Shown: one piece after another, positions 8,801-14,813 of the stretch
Layout of the letters: the number at the start of each line of letters is the position of its first letter
Numbering within the stretch: the stretch's first letter is position 1
Source: RUG11198 sp964600615
GTDB taxonomy: Bacteria > Bacillota_I > Bacilli_A > RF39 > UBA660
Direction of reading: 5' to 3'
NCBI GenBank assembly: GCA_964600615.1
Contig: CAZRJK010000021.1
Span: 1 to 18,028 of the forward strand
DNA length: 18,028 nucleotides
Notes under the pieces: generated by a model
Told to the model about the DNA's origin: nothing
Databases searched by the model: none
Seen by the model: only the letters and a program-made list of their open reading frames with translations
Position numbers and translations under genes: made by a program

Positions 8801-9466
8801 AGTAGGGAGATTACCATAAGTCTCCCCTTCAAAAACTTTCTTATACATAGGTGTTACAGTAGTATCTCCTTCAGTAGTATCAAACGTTACATATATATCA
8901 CATACTCCTAATGTTGATACCATAGATGCAGATTGCATCTCACTAGGATTACTCATATTACCATCAATATAGATAAAGAAATAATATTCATATCTACTAT
9001 CATTTGGTAAGCTAATAGATGAAACTAAAGTATTATTACCGACATGTACATTTTCAAATGTACCCTCTCCATTAGCAACAGCCTCACAAGCACTAGCTCC
9101 CTGTTGACAATTATTAGATCCATTAGTTTTATCTACCATTAATTTATATTTAAATGAAGGATCCTTTAAAGCATCATCAATAGATGATATATTCATAGTA
9201 ATAGAAAAAGTAGTATTCTTATTAGCAATATTATTTACTTTAAATTTATGCAATACCCCTAATTTATAATCATTAACTGGTATTAAATTATTAATACTAG
9301 AATTAATATCAGTTTCACAATAAAAGTAACTATCATCAACATTAAAAGTAATATTAGTATTAGAACTTTGCCATTGATAATAAGCGTAAGTAAGCGATGT
9401 TACAGTAATAGCAAACATAATTAAACCAACTATAAAACCAATTAGTTTTCTTTTATTACTAAACAT
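2813..9466 (-). CDS. giant multidomain surface protein (2217 aa): TasA-like domain, InlB/Flg_new repeats, two LamG-like domains
   Basis: Predicted exported adhesin-like protein. Residues 8-28 form a hydrophobic anchor after MFSNKRK, ending TSLTYAYYQW, the same type of exit motif as the other two TasA-like proteins here. Residues ~36-196 resemble the TasA-like domain of the 410-residue protein (FKYKLMVD, YEYYFFIYIDG). InlB-type Listeria-Bacteroides repeats (PTPxRxGYTFxGWY...LYAKW) occur near 216-283, 291-334, 1016-1075, 1498-1540 and 2172-2215. A three-fold tandem block spans 340-876. Beta-repeats with FKNLxTxxxxVxxTANW occur near 1185-1202 and 1620-1637. LamG/concanavalin-like domains lie near 1274-1480 and 1935-2152. 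The protein ends WTAS right after the last repeat, with no LPXTG, GW or other C-terminal anchor, so attachment would be N-terminal, or the protein is released after cleavage. Start supported by AGGTGAT. Ligand unknown. Confidence 0.88.
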   Translation of the reverse strand: MFSNKRKLIGFIVGLIMFAITVTSLTYAYYQWQSSNTNITFNVDDSYFYCETDINSSINNLIPVNDYKLGVLHKFKVNNIANKNTTFSITMNISSIDDALKDPSFKYKLMVDKTNGSNNCQQGASACEAVANGEGTFENVHVGNNTLVSSISLPNDSRYEYYFFIYIDGNMSNPSEMQSASMVSTLGVCDIYVTFDTTEGDTTVTPMYKKVFEGETYGNLPTPVRNDAVVTYNYNNATGGNSVVSDTVSFTFNGWYKEQSFTNLVTSSTTVTSTINHTIYPKWTKSTTITLPTPTRTGYTFGGWYSDSTLTTKVGDGGGSYNPPKSTPLYAKWIGNIYTATFYYNSNNASGQTTIATTTQSCTVSNNSGSCAVDIPSAVRNSVGTYNNTYAGLSTTTGNMTEAVASNYSNVVLSTNITYYSLYRKNVNIYRPSSTSACSLQTLYRNQWFSSNSQMATTVLSASTDGTSNASNSSVASGYTFGGYATALSSNTVTFANVSSLASTSVTTVYAVGSKSIIPTFYYSSGTLGTKSSVQGTVATQYLRCKNINTAELDNSEFTVPTFGELAPTGTESVGWSNSATTVPDSPTTTPNTSSVNWYKVYRKTVTIYKPTSTSVCNSTNTVFYRNAFYGTSSTYTKVLATTNSGTTDNASYVSGINNYDVLGYNTTANNFNTLYNSLSALKNSDATTVYAILRNRTEANATFYYSSDATGTKSSVSGTSSTNNYIFCQNQTTARTNTSGGWVTVNMVEVAPYGTTHVGWATSSSSMSTSEPSASNTSFYAVYRASGIKNYYYDSGYTNRDLYRNAYYGSNAKYTLILSTSTSGTSCVSTAAGPNSSVWSGLATTATTTADYNSFCTYNTGASYSTTTDLYTVYRYDINYSVGSNVSAIGEITDSCHINATGLTTGTSSCSVTLPTITPNTGYISCGWNETNGAFSGTAAGTAYTLNTNNKRLYANAIPSVRELAFDAGDGNLSDNNTPYATIYNVSDLYDNEVYAVYGLQGFEEDINDFDEYILPVPTASKTGYIFNGWYTASSGGTKVLNANGTFTGTAVSGYTSANAWVLTESKTLYAQYTMVRYNISTTLVGGSFTGTTPQAYADLDEVVAFEKPSREFVITINLNGTGADLDNGITSVSKFQTFDGWTSASGLNTSTAMYGYSSDAVTNSWTNGLTKVGGGAFQFTTYFKNLATAGNTVNLTANWSAVTLSLPAVTKTGYTCGYADSNSATTYQITSSGNYTPSSTEINNGTNSKTLYVVCIGKDYYVHYNGTGSAYTDWFYEFDGLYNNVNSHNSSATEWLSLRQRTIGTVNSGNWGADYLEFNGTSTWVNLKTIFTENYDTATAECEFMLSAMPSGEVKRLITNLQGGGFGLAINASGKPMFYIYSNNVNDYVIVTGPSTLSTGIRYRLVGTYDGSTMYLYLNGEEIATTTTSGTIKPPNSDTVMVAGCDPVGSSCSGGYFNGRIYNFAYTLGTASQRSAESVVNDSGKVVIYGDTYGTIPTPVRNGYTFVNWYKEAALTNVINSSSTVATASDHTIYAKWSPITYNISYTLNGGTQGSSHPISATYGSIVNIDNPTRDGYTFAGWTATGDLSTNAAMRGSSNSHASMYSWDFTTKATQAYFKNLSTTASGSVTMTANWTAKTYTVNYYLGKADGTSPTKLGSSTCTFGSNCTLTTFANLNGVFPYSSAAHSADSTIPNYGWGIYGWSTSQTGTTRTYTNGQTTVNPSTYAATVNLYALGSKNYYFNGGNAPTGRISTATQIWNPYNTGATYLTSISVPNTVSISGWTFIGYEGSNNATNNTVCIASSNANTTYKPAYSDCGTGTLRSKYQRTLTVSYNGNSNTGGSTSNSTLTQYYNSGYGNAAGDTNTGSTLGAHSISLRANGFTRTGYTFSKWAEGSASGTQYAAGAAYTALGASITGATVSKTMYAIWTGNVYKVRFYGSGAHHDSDSNTIAKYSGLYNNGSAYSSSASNWKDMGPNSKNATISGGSWGSASSTYYRSFNGSSAYVNTTSTTTGRTMVVKFSVTSTPSSSATEQHIFGNWDNGGGGIYISNAHIRGQFWINGAYQTVDSGITPQANQIYTVHLILYNGTTLKIMVDGVVKATKTVSGSFTQPTNNTPVYMGCNPSGSTGCTGNYLNGKIYEAALVSVGISETSAQKDAFVNVTYGSKYPELPTPARKGYTFSGWYTAPSGGTKVTTSVNVSTASDHNLYARWTAS
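6839..8449 (-). repeat. three-fold tandem protein repeat inside the giant surface protein
   Basis: Residues ~340-876 hold three diverged units of about 175-185 residues. Each opens with a TFYY segment (341, 520, 703), reaches a (V/L)YR segment (423, 602, 784), then a Y-(R/K)-P or YYY stretch, then LYRN or FYRN (443, 624, 803), and ends with (V/L)YAV, VYAI or LYTVY. Middle parts share a V-G-W (residues 574-576 and 759-761). Divergence is high, so this is an old duplication with no near-identical DNA repeat. Confidence 0.7.
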
Positions 9467-9504
9467 AACATCACCTACTTTCTATATTTATGCATACTAC
9501 TTTA

Positions 9505-9513
9505 ATTATAGCA
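9505..9513 (-). promoter_or_regulatory. extended -10 promoter for the giant surface protein
   Basis: TGCTATAAT on the minus strand, an extended -10, lies about 40 bases before the start codon. TTGTTT 18 bases upstream is a possible -35. A perfect TTGACA occurs at 9539-9544 but is 28 bases from the -10, too far to pair with it. Confidence 0.65.
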
Positions 9514-9542
9514 AAAAATCAAAAAAAAAAACAATAAATGTC

Positions 9543-9568
9543 AAAAAAAAAGAACATAAAATGTTCTT
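9543..9568 (-). terminator. intrinsic terminator of the rpsU-yqeY unit
   Basis: AAGAACAT pairs perfectly with ATGTTCTT around a TTT loop, followed by a T run. The stem overlaps the yqeY stop codon by two bases. Confidence 0.85.
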
Positions 9569-10016
9569 ATAAATTACCTAATTTATCCTTAACTATCTTG
9601 CTAACTTCTCCCATATCAAATCTACCTTTAACTTGAGGAGAAACTTCCTTGATAATTAAACCCATTTGCTTAACAGATTCAGGTTTTATCTTTTCAATAA
9701 CCTCATCAATTATCTTATTAACCTCATCCAATGACAATGCTTCAGGCATATATTCACTAAGAAGATCAATTTCTTTTTGGTATTGCATAGCCAAATCATC
9801 TCTACTAGCCTTAGTAAATTCTACAATAGAATCCTTACGCATCTTAATTTGTTTAGATATAACATCAATAACTTCACTATCAGATAAATCATGCTTTAAT
9901 TCAATCTTTGCCATTTGTATAGCACTCTTAAGCATTCTAACAACACTTAATTTATCTTTATCTTTAGCCTTCATAGCTTCTTTTAAATCATTATTTATTT
10001 GTTCAACTAAACTCAT
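9567..10016 (-). CDS. yqeY: YqeY/GatB-like domain protein
   Basis: A 149-residue YqeY family protein, full length, sharing the tRNA-binding-type helical domain found in GatB C-termini. Molecular function is not established. Family features seen are LKEAMKAKDK near the N-terminus, VVRMLKSAI, the YMPEAL segment, KQMGLIIKEV and GRFDMGEVSKIV near the C-terminus. It lies 14 bases after rpsU, with GAGGTGATA as ribosome binding site, the conserved rpsU-yqeY arrangement of Firmicutes. Transcription is expected from the rpsU promoter, ending at the overlapping terminator. Confidence 0.95.
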   Translation of the reverse strand: MSLVEQINNDLKEAMKAKDKDKLSVVRMLKSAIQMAKIELKHDLSDSEVIDVISKQIKMRKDSIVEFTKASRDDLAMQYQKEIDLLSEYMPEALSLDEVNKIIDEVIEKIKPESVKQMGLIIKEVSPQVKGRFDMGEVSKIVKDKLGNL

Positions 10017-10030
10017 ATTATCACCTCTAA

Positions 10031-10246
10031 TTAAGCATATTTCTTACTATTATAATTACTTCTACTATTATTCTTCTTACTATTTCTTCTAGAATTAATA
10101 GTATTCTTCTTCTTCTCTTCTCTTCTTCTAACTCCAGGTTTTTTATATTCTTTCTTTTCTCTGACAGCAGAAAGGGTTGGTGCAGCTTGAGTTCTTAACA
10201 CTCTTAAAGCCCCATCAATATTATTATTTCTTACAGTAACTGACAT
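10031..10246 (-). CDS. rpsU: 30S ribosomal protein S21 with a long basic tail
   Basis: Ribosomal protein S21, which binds the 30S platform and helps mRNA engagement. The N-terminal part (MSVTVRNNNIDGALRVLR) and KKEYKKPGVRRREEKKK match the family. The ATG at 10246 is chosen because GGGAGGG lies just upstream and S21 begins there; a longer in-frame start at 10327 would extend back into the upstream gene. At 71 residues it exceeds the usual ~57-60, the excess being a Lys/Arg/Asn/Ser tail (TINSRRNSKKNNSRSNYN). The first gene of the rpsU-yqeY pair. Confidence 0.93.
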   Translation of the reverse strand: MSVTVRNNNIDGALRVLRTQAAPTLSAVREKKEYKKPGVRRREEKKKNTINSRRNSKKNNSRSNYNSKKYA

Positions 10247-10277
10247 ATTTATCCCTCCCTTCTGCAATACAAAATGT

Positions 10278-10306
10278 ATTATAACACTATTTTTTTGAAT
10301 TAACAA
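10278..10306 (-). promoter_or_regulatory. rpsU promoter
   Basis: TTGTTA, 17 bases, then TATAAT preceded by TGT (extended -10). The -35 lies inside the last codons of the upstream HAD gene, giving rpsU-yqeY its own transcript start near 10271. Confidence 0.8.
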
Positions 10307-10829
10307 GTTTTTTATTATTAGTTTCAACTAAACTACATATTTCATCATATCTATCTATTAATTCAGTCAAATTACTAATAGACATAATATCATATTTTTT
10401 GCCCTTATCAGAAAACTTAATAGGTATTCCCCCATTAGCCTGCCATAAAACTAAATTACCCATATAATCATCCACTAAAACAGCATTTTCACAATCAACT
10501 ACTTCACACTTATTAACACCTTTAATAACCGTAATTAATTTAACATTATCCAATTCTTTTTTATCAAATCTCTTCTTAGAACGTGCTTCCTTTTCTGTAT
10601 TAAAATGAGTAAGAATATGAACATCATATAATCCAGATTTTACTAATTTATGAATAGCATTAATACTATCATTAATAGGAGTACTAATACTAAGAACATA
10701 ATCCCAATCTAAATTCTTATAGAATTCATTAATATCATCATACTCATTATTTTTCTTAAACATCTCATAAGTAACATCAATAGTATTTAATATAACTCCA
10801 TCAAAATCTAAATATAATTTAATTTTCAT
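10287..10829 (-). CDS. HAD-superfamily hydrolase (5'-nucleotidase-like phosphatase)
   Basis: Cytosolic haloacid dehalogenase-fold protein of 180 residues. Motif I is DFDGV at 8-12, with nucleophile D8 and acid D10. Motif II is the Thr in ILTHF (T74). A motif III lysine is likely near K103. Motif IV is the acidic pair in VLVDDY (D120, D121). The small cap fits the short 5'(3')-deoxynucleotidase-like group, but the substrate cannot be read from sequence. It starts 8 bases after the preceding membrane protein gene, with AGGTGGG upstream, so the two are probably co-transcribed. Its 3' end carries the rpsU -35 box, and no terminator follows. Confidence 0.8.
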   Translation of the reverse strand: MKIKLYLDFDGVILNTIDVTYEMFKKNNEYDDINEFYKNLDWDYVLSISTPINDSINAIHKLVKSGLYDVHILTHFNTEKEARSKKRFDKKELDNVKLITVIKGVNKCEVVDCENAVLVDDYMGNLVLWQANGGIPIKFSDKGKKYDIMSISNLTELIDRYDEICSLVETNNKKLVNSKK

Positions 10830-10837
10830 AAACCCAC

Positions 10838-11365
10838 CTACTTACTTAAATGATTTAAAATATCACTAACACCCTCATAATACTCTACTATAGAATCATT
10901 ACTTACCTTAATTAAAGTAGGATTCTTTACCTTTAAACCAGCTAAATCCTTAGCACTAATATTTCCTTTATCAGAAGTAACATAATTACTATTAAATCCC
11001 GATGCCGTATTAACACGATAAACAGTATCACTAATATTACCTATACTAGAAGATATTTTATCATCCTCATCATTAAAGTCATAAAAATAAACATAATAAT
11101 TCTCTTCACTTTGATCAAATATTTTACTTGCTAATATCTGATTAGATACAGTATTAGAACTATTCTCTGCAGTATCATCTTTCTTATTAGAAGATTTTAA
11201 TTCCTTAGTAACAAAAAACGCTAATACAAAATAACTAATTAATAATATTAATAAAACTCCTATCACTGTTTTAACAGCTCCACTAACAGTAAATAATTTT
11301 ATATCATCTTCATTTATTTTCTTTTTATAATTCTTATCTTGTTTTCTTTTTTGTTCTCTTCCCAT
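10838..11365 (-). CDS. single-pass membrane protein with possible thioredoxin-like domain lacking CxxC
   Basis: 175 residues. A basic, charged cytoplasmic N-terminus (1-25) is followed by one membrane helix (~33-53), a low-complexity Asp/Ser/Asn linker, then an external domain (~75-175). That domain has a hydrophobic strand YYVYFYDF at 90-97 and a late NPTLIKVSNDSIVEYYEGV segment (148-166), reminiscent of the cis-proline and final strands of thioredoxin folds. The protein has no cysteine, so thiol chemistry is ruled out. Fold assignment is tentative. It is the first gene of a unit with the HAD hydrolase, behind its own promoter. Confidence 0.6.
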   Translation of the reverse strand: MGREQKRKQDKNYKKKINEDDIKLFTVSGAVKTVIGVLLILLISYFVLAFFVTKELKSSNKKDDTAENSSNTVSNQILASKIFDQSEENYYVYFYDFNDEDDKISSSIGNISDTVYRVNTASGFNSNYVTSDKGNISAKDLAGLKVKNPTLIKVSNDSIVEYYEGVSDILNHLSK

Positions 11366-11390
11366 AGTATTACCTCATTTCATAAAGTAT

Positions 11391-11419
11391 ATTATATAAA
11401 AAAAACAAATACATGTAAA
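11391..11419 (-). promoter_or_regulatory. promoter embedded in the preceding terminator
   Basis: TTTACA, exactly 17 bases, then TATAAT, about 30 bases before the 175-residue membrane protein gene. The -35 sits in the loop of the yihY-side terminator, and the spacer is that terminator's 3' arm plus its U-tract. Confidence 0.75.
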
Positions 11420-11429
11420 GCATTTGTTT
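11398..11429 (-). terminator. intrinsic terminator after the YihY/BrkB gene
   Basis: AAACAAATGC pairs with GTATTTGTTT (one G-U) around a TTTACAT loop, followed by T residues. It ends the tgt-to-YihY gene cluster. Confidence 0.85.
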
Positions 11430-11433
11430 TATT

Positions 11434-12243
11434 TTATTTATTTCTCTCCTCATAAACAACAGCATTTATAGCAATACCCATAACAAAAACATAACTAATT
11501 AAATATAACCATATTACTAATACTATAATATTAGATAAATTACCATAAATAACATTATAATTAGCAAAATTAGCCAAATAATAACTAAATATAATTGTAG
11601 CAATTATCCATATTACCGTAGTAAATAATGCCCCATAAGTAGTAGAACTACTACTAATAGTCATACTAGGAGAAATAGTATATATAAGCTTTAAAGAAAC
11701 ATAAATCAAGAAAAATGTAACAGGCCACCTAACAAATTTATATAACAAGAAAGCATTATTATATAAATTATTATTATTTATCATTGAAAGAACTCTCTCA
11801 CCAAAAACAGGAACCAATAACACAAATAATATAAGTGATATCAAAATAACAAGTAATATTAAAGATTTAATTCTATTTTTCAAAATATCAGTATCCTTTA
11901 TCTTATATAAAGCATTAGCAGTATTAACTATAGCATATGTACCATTAGAAGCTACTAATAATACTACAAAACTAAATAAACCAATCCTGCCCTCAAAACT
12001 TTCAGTAGAAAAAGCATTAATAATAATTGTACAAACATCACTAGGTAAAAACCTTCCCAAATATCTAGAAACAGTATTAACTGAAACTGAAAACTTAGAT
12101 ACAACAAATATTATCATATTAACAATAGGAATTAACGCTAGTATAAAGAAATATGCAATATTACCAGGAAGTATCCTCATCTCCATCTTATTAAAAGCCT
12201 TATAAACTCTATAAATGTTATTCTTTAACCTTTTCTTTAACAT
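11434..12243 (-). CDS. YihY/BrkB family integral membrane protein
   Basis: 269 residues with six predicted membrane helices (~28-50, 87-110, 127-148, 167-190, 203-225, 236-262). Family marks are GNIAYFFILALIPIVN in helix 1, YGALFTTVIWI in helix 5 and VIWLYLISYVFVMGIAINA in helix 6. The family was once annotated as RNase BN, which is not supported, and its function remains unclear; transport or envelope roles are proposed. It begins 7 bases after the GGDEF receptor gene, with AGGTG as ribosome binding site, so it is co-transcribed with it. The terminator lies just downstream. Confidence 0.9.
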   Translation of the reverse strand: MLKKRLKNNIYRVYKAFNKMEMRILPGNIAYFFILALIPIVNMIIFVVSKFSVSVNTVSRYLGRFLPSDVCTIIINAFSTESFEGRIGLFSFVVLLVASNGTYAIVNTANALYKIKDTDILKNRIKSLILLVILISLILFVLLVPVFGERVLSMINNNNLYNNAFLLYKFVRWPVTFFLIYVSLKLIYTISPSMTISSSSTTYGALFTTVIWIIATIIFSYYLANFANYNVIYGNLSNIIVLVIWLYLISYVFVMGIAINAVVYEERNK

Positions 12244-12250
12244 AATTCAC

Positions 12251-14269
12251 CTATATATCACTATTCTTATTTTTAGACATCATACCAATTGATTCATTTA
12301 TAGCATCATCAATAGTTTTAACCTCATCATAAATCATACTATAACCATATTCAACACCAAAAGAATGATCAATTTCTCTCATTAATTTAACAAGCTTCTT
12401 AGCATATTCTAAAGTATATTTTTCATCATATCCAACCATATATACTAAGAATTCATCGCCACCACTCCTAATAATATCAGTATTCTCAACCTGATTATCA
12501 ATCAAAACACTAGCAACTCTCTTAACTATTTCATCCCCAGCTTCTCTACCCAATTTATCATTAATTTCTCTTAATCTATTAATATCGAACACAATAATAC
12601 TCTGAGGGAATATTACATTATCATCCCAACTATATATATTATGATTAAGATAATTTCTATTCTTTAAAGAAGTCATAGGATCAATATATTTACTCTTATC
12701 ATCCTTATTCACATTATTAATATATTCTTTCTTTTTACTAATTAAATATGCAAAATAGAATAAACAAATAATAAAAATAACAAGTAATACAACAAATATA
12801 ATATTAATATTCCCCTTATTCAAAGACACATTAGTATTATATTTATATCTAATATTATTATAAGAATTACTACTAATATAATAATCAAATAATTTAGCCA
12901 CCATCAAATAATTCTTATTAATAATAAACTTATAACCAGAATCTATCTTATCATCAAAAACAATCTTATACCCATCAAACTTAGTATCTTTATAATATAA
13001 ATAAGTATCTTTATCAATCAACACAATACTTTCATCATTAATATTTCTTAACAAATCATCAGTATCTTTATATATAGTAGGATTAATATCACTAGCCAAA
13101 CACAAATTATATAAATTACTACTACCTACAACTGAAACATTCATATTCTTAAGTCCCTTAATACTATTAATATTAATATTAGACTTAGATAAAACTACAT
13201 AATTTTCCACCATGAAAGAAAGCGTAGTATATTTATCCATATTCAAATTTTCATAATCAAAATTAGCTAATGCAAAATCTACTTCCCCACTAACCAAAGC
13301 ATTCTTAACCTCATCAATACTACTATACTTTATAGCATTAATCTCAATATTAGATATAGTTTCAAAATCAGATAAATAATTAGATATAACCCCTACAAAT
13401 TTACCATCAACATAATTCTCATAAGGCATATTAACCGCATAACCATAATTATACACCTTAGCATTATAATTTTTTTGTTCCAAAGATGTAATCTTAGCAC
13501 TGTCAAAAAATACATTTAAATAATTTCTACTATATGATTTATCAAAATCCCCAACAGAAAACTTAGAATAATATTTACTAAAAACATTAAACACCGTACT
13601 ATCCTTAGCAGATAAAACATACTTCCTATCCAAATCAGTAACATGATAAATAATATTTAAATTATTCCCTAATATATAATTCATAAACATCATATTAGGA
13701 ACAATAACATACTTAACACTATCATTCTTTACAGATTCCATTAATAAATTAGAACTTTTATACTTACTAACATTATCCTTACCATTAATGTATTTATTAA
13801 CCACATCATAATCATTTTCCAATACACCAATAGTATCCCCGCTAATTTCATCAATAGAATTAATAGAAATATTTTCTTTAGCCAAAACTACATAATCATC
13901 TTCATATAACAATAAATCATTATCATTAAGCTTAGTAAAAGGACTAAGAACCTTAAAAGCAATATCTCCATATTCCATTTTATCATCAGAATAATAAGAT
14001 ATTTTATTAAAATTAACATTATATTCTTCCGTAAATTTATCTAAAAAATCAAATATAACTCCACTACCATTATATCCATATACAGGAATATCATTAAAAA
14101 CATTAACACTAACGATATTGTTAGTATTATTAGTTATCCATTTCTTCTCTAAAATAGATAAACTCTTATCATCTTTACTATAATTAATAAATAAAAATAA
14201 ACAAATAATAAATACTAACCCACTAACTATAGAAAGAATAACTATTTTAGGAGCTTTTTTCTTACTCAT
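12251..14269 (-). CDS. membrane receptor with two SBP_bac_3-like domains and a GGDEF diguanylate cyclase
   Basis: A 672-residue sensor predicted to make c-di-GMP from two GTP. Helix 1 is at ~8-29. Two tandem extracellular periplasmic-binding-like domains lie at ~50-255 and ~270-465; each carries a YVVLxKxNIxINSI-type segment (126-139 and 357-370) and an ISGDTIGV / LKNMNVSV strand typical of SBP_bac_3. Helix 2 is at ~488-510. The GGDEF domain (528-668) has DPMTSLKNRNYL, the metal-binding FDIN (561-564), LREINDKLGREAGDE and an intact SGGDEF (GGDEF at 603-607), so catalysis is plausible. The RxxD inhibitory site is absent (VENT at the aligned place). It sits 8 bases after the 155-residue membrane protein and 7 before YihY. 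The ligand is probably a small solute such as an amino acid. Confidence 0.92.
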   Translation of the reverse strand: MSKKKAPKIVILSIVSGLVFIICLFLFINYSKDDKSLSILEKKWITNNTNNIVSVNVFNDIPVYGYNGSGVIFDFLDKFTEEYNVNFNKISYYSDDKMEYGDIAFKVLSPFTKLNDNDLLLYEDDYVVLAKENISINSIDEISGDTIGVLENDYDVVNKYINGKDNVSKYKSSNLLMESVKNDSVKYVIVPNMMFMNYILGNNLNIIYHVTDLDRKYVLSAKDSTVFNVFSKYYSKFSVGDFDKSYSRNYLNVFFDSAKITSLEQKNYNAKVYNYGYAVNMPYENYVDGKFVGVISNYLSDFETISNIEINAIKYSSIDEVKNALVSGEVDFALANFDYENLNMDKYTTLSFMVENYVVLSKSNININSIKGLKNMNVSVVGSSNLYNLCLASDINPTIYKDTDDLLRNINDESIVLIDKDTYLYYKDTKFDGYKIVFDDKIDSGYKFIINKNYLMVAKLFDYYISSNSYNNIRYKYNTNVSLNKGNINIIFVVLLVIFIICLFYFAYLISKKKEYINNVNKDDKSKYIDPMTSLKNRNYLNHNIYSWDDNVIFPQSIIVFDINRLREINDKLGREAGDEIVKRVASVLIDNQVENTDIIRSGGDEFLVYMVGYDEKYTLEYAKKLVKLMREIDHSFGVEYGYSMIYDEVKTIDDAINESIGMMSKNKNSDI

Positions 14270-14277
14270 AATATCAC

Positions 14278-14745
14278 CTAACTCTTAATCCAACTAACCT
14301 TATCTATCTTAGGACTCTTAGTCCCTGTTACCTTAAAACCATTCTCCACATTTTGTGATAATATGTATTCAAAATCATAAAATTCTTTCTTATCATTATC
14401 AAATTTTTCTAAAGTACTACTAGCCAAATTCTTAGCTCCATTAATATCAGCATCTTTATTAAAAGTTACATCAAAATATACAATTTTACCTACAACTCTA
14501 ATAGAAACATCTTCTACAGTTTTAGTATCCTTTATCCAATTTTCAATACTAGTAATTTCCTTCTTAGTTATCTTAACATCCTCAATACCATTTAATCTAC
14601 CACCATACTTATCAGTACCACCTAAAAAGACACTAAAAAATATATACATAAGAATAACAATAGCAGCAAAAGCTAACAAACTAATTAAAGACAACAACTT
14701 ATGTCTCCAAAGAAGACTACCTAATCCTTTAAAAAATCTTTTCAT
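14278..14745 (-). CDS. single-pass membrane protein of unknown function (155 aa)
   Basis: Not recognised. A basic N-terminus (MKRFFKGLGSLLWRHK) is followed by a membrane helix at ~17-41, a glycine-rich turn (GGTDKYGG), and an external domain of ~105 residues with alternating strand and helix character (VEDVSIRVVGKIVYFDVTFN, then a charged helix ~105-125). A strong GGAGGT ribosome binding site and a near-consensus promoter lie upstream. It is 8 bases ahead of the GGDEF receptor gene and in the same unit, so an accessory role to that receptor or to YihY is possible but only inferred from position. Confidence 0.75.
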   Translation of the reverse strand: MKRFFKGLGSLLWRHKLLSLISLLAFAAIVILMYIFFSVFLGGTDKYGGRLNGIEDVKITKKEITSIENWIKDTKTVEDVSIRVVGKIVYFDVTFNKDADINGAKNLASSTLEKFDNDKKEFYDFEYILSQNVENGFKVTGTKSPKIDKVSWIKS

Positions 14746-14774
14746 AATTATACCTCCATATACTACTATAAAAT

Positions 14775-14803
14775 ATTATACTATATTTAATTCTTAAAAG
14801 CAA
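14775..14803 (-). promoter_or_regulatory. promoter for the receptor/YihY unit
   Basis: TTGCTT, 17 bases, then TATAAT, between the tgt stop codon and the 155-residue gene. No terminator follows tgt, so read-through from tgt may add to it. Confidence 0.8.
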
Positions 14804-14813
14804 TTTATAATTA

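Noticed and set aside
9539..9544. Perfect TTGACA as the -35 for the giant gene
   Set aside because: It is 28 bases from the only good -10, outside the workable spacer range.
9649..10092. 147-codon plus-strand frame opposite yqeY and rpsU
   Set aside because: It is the antisense shadow of two conserved genes, with no supporting signals.
10247..10327. Longer S21 start at 10327
   Set aside because: The extension would overlap the HAD gene and cover the rpsU promoter, while family homology and GGGAGGG place the start at 10246.
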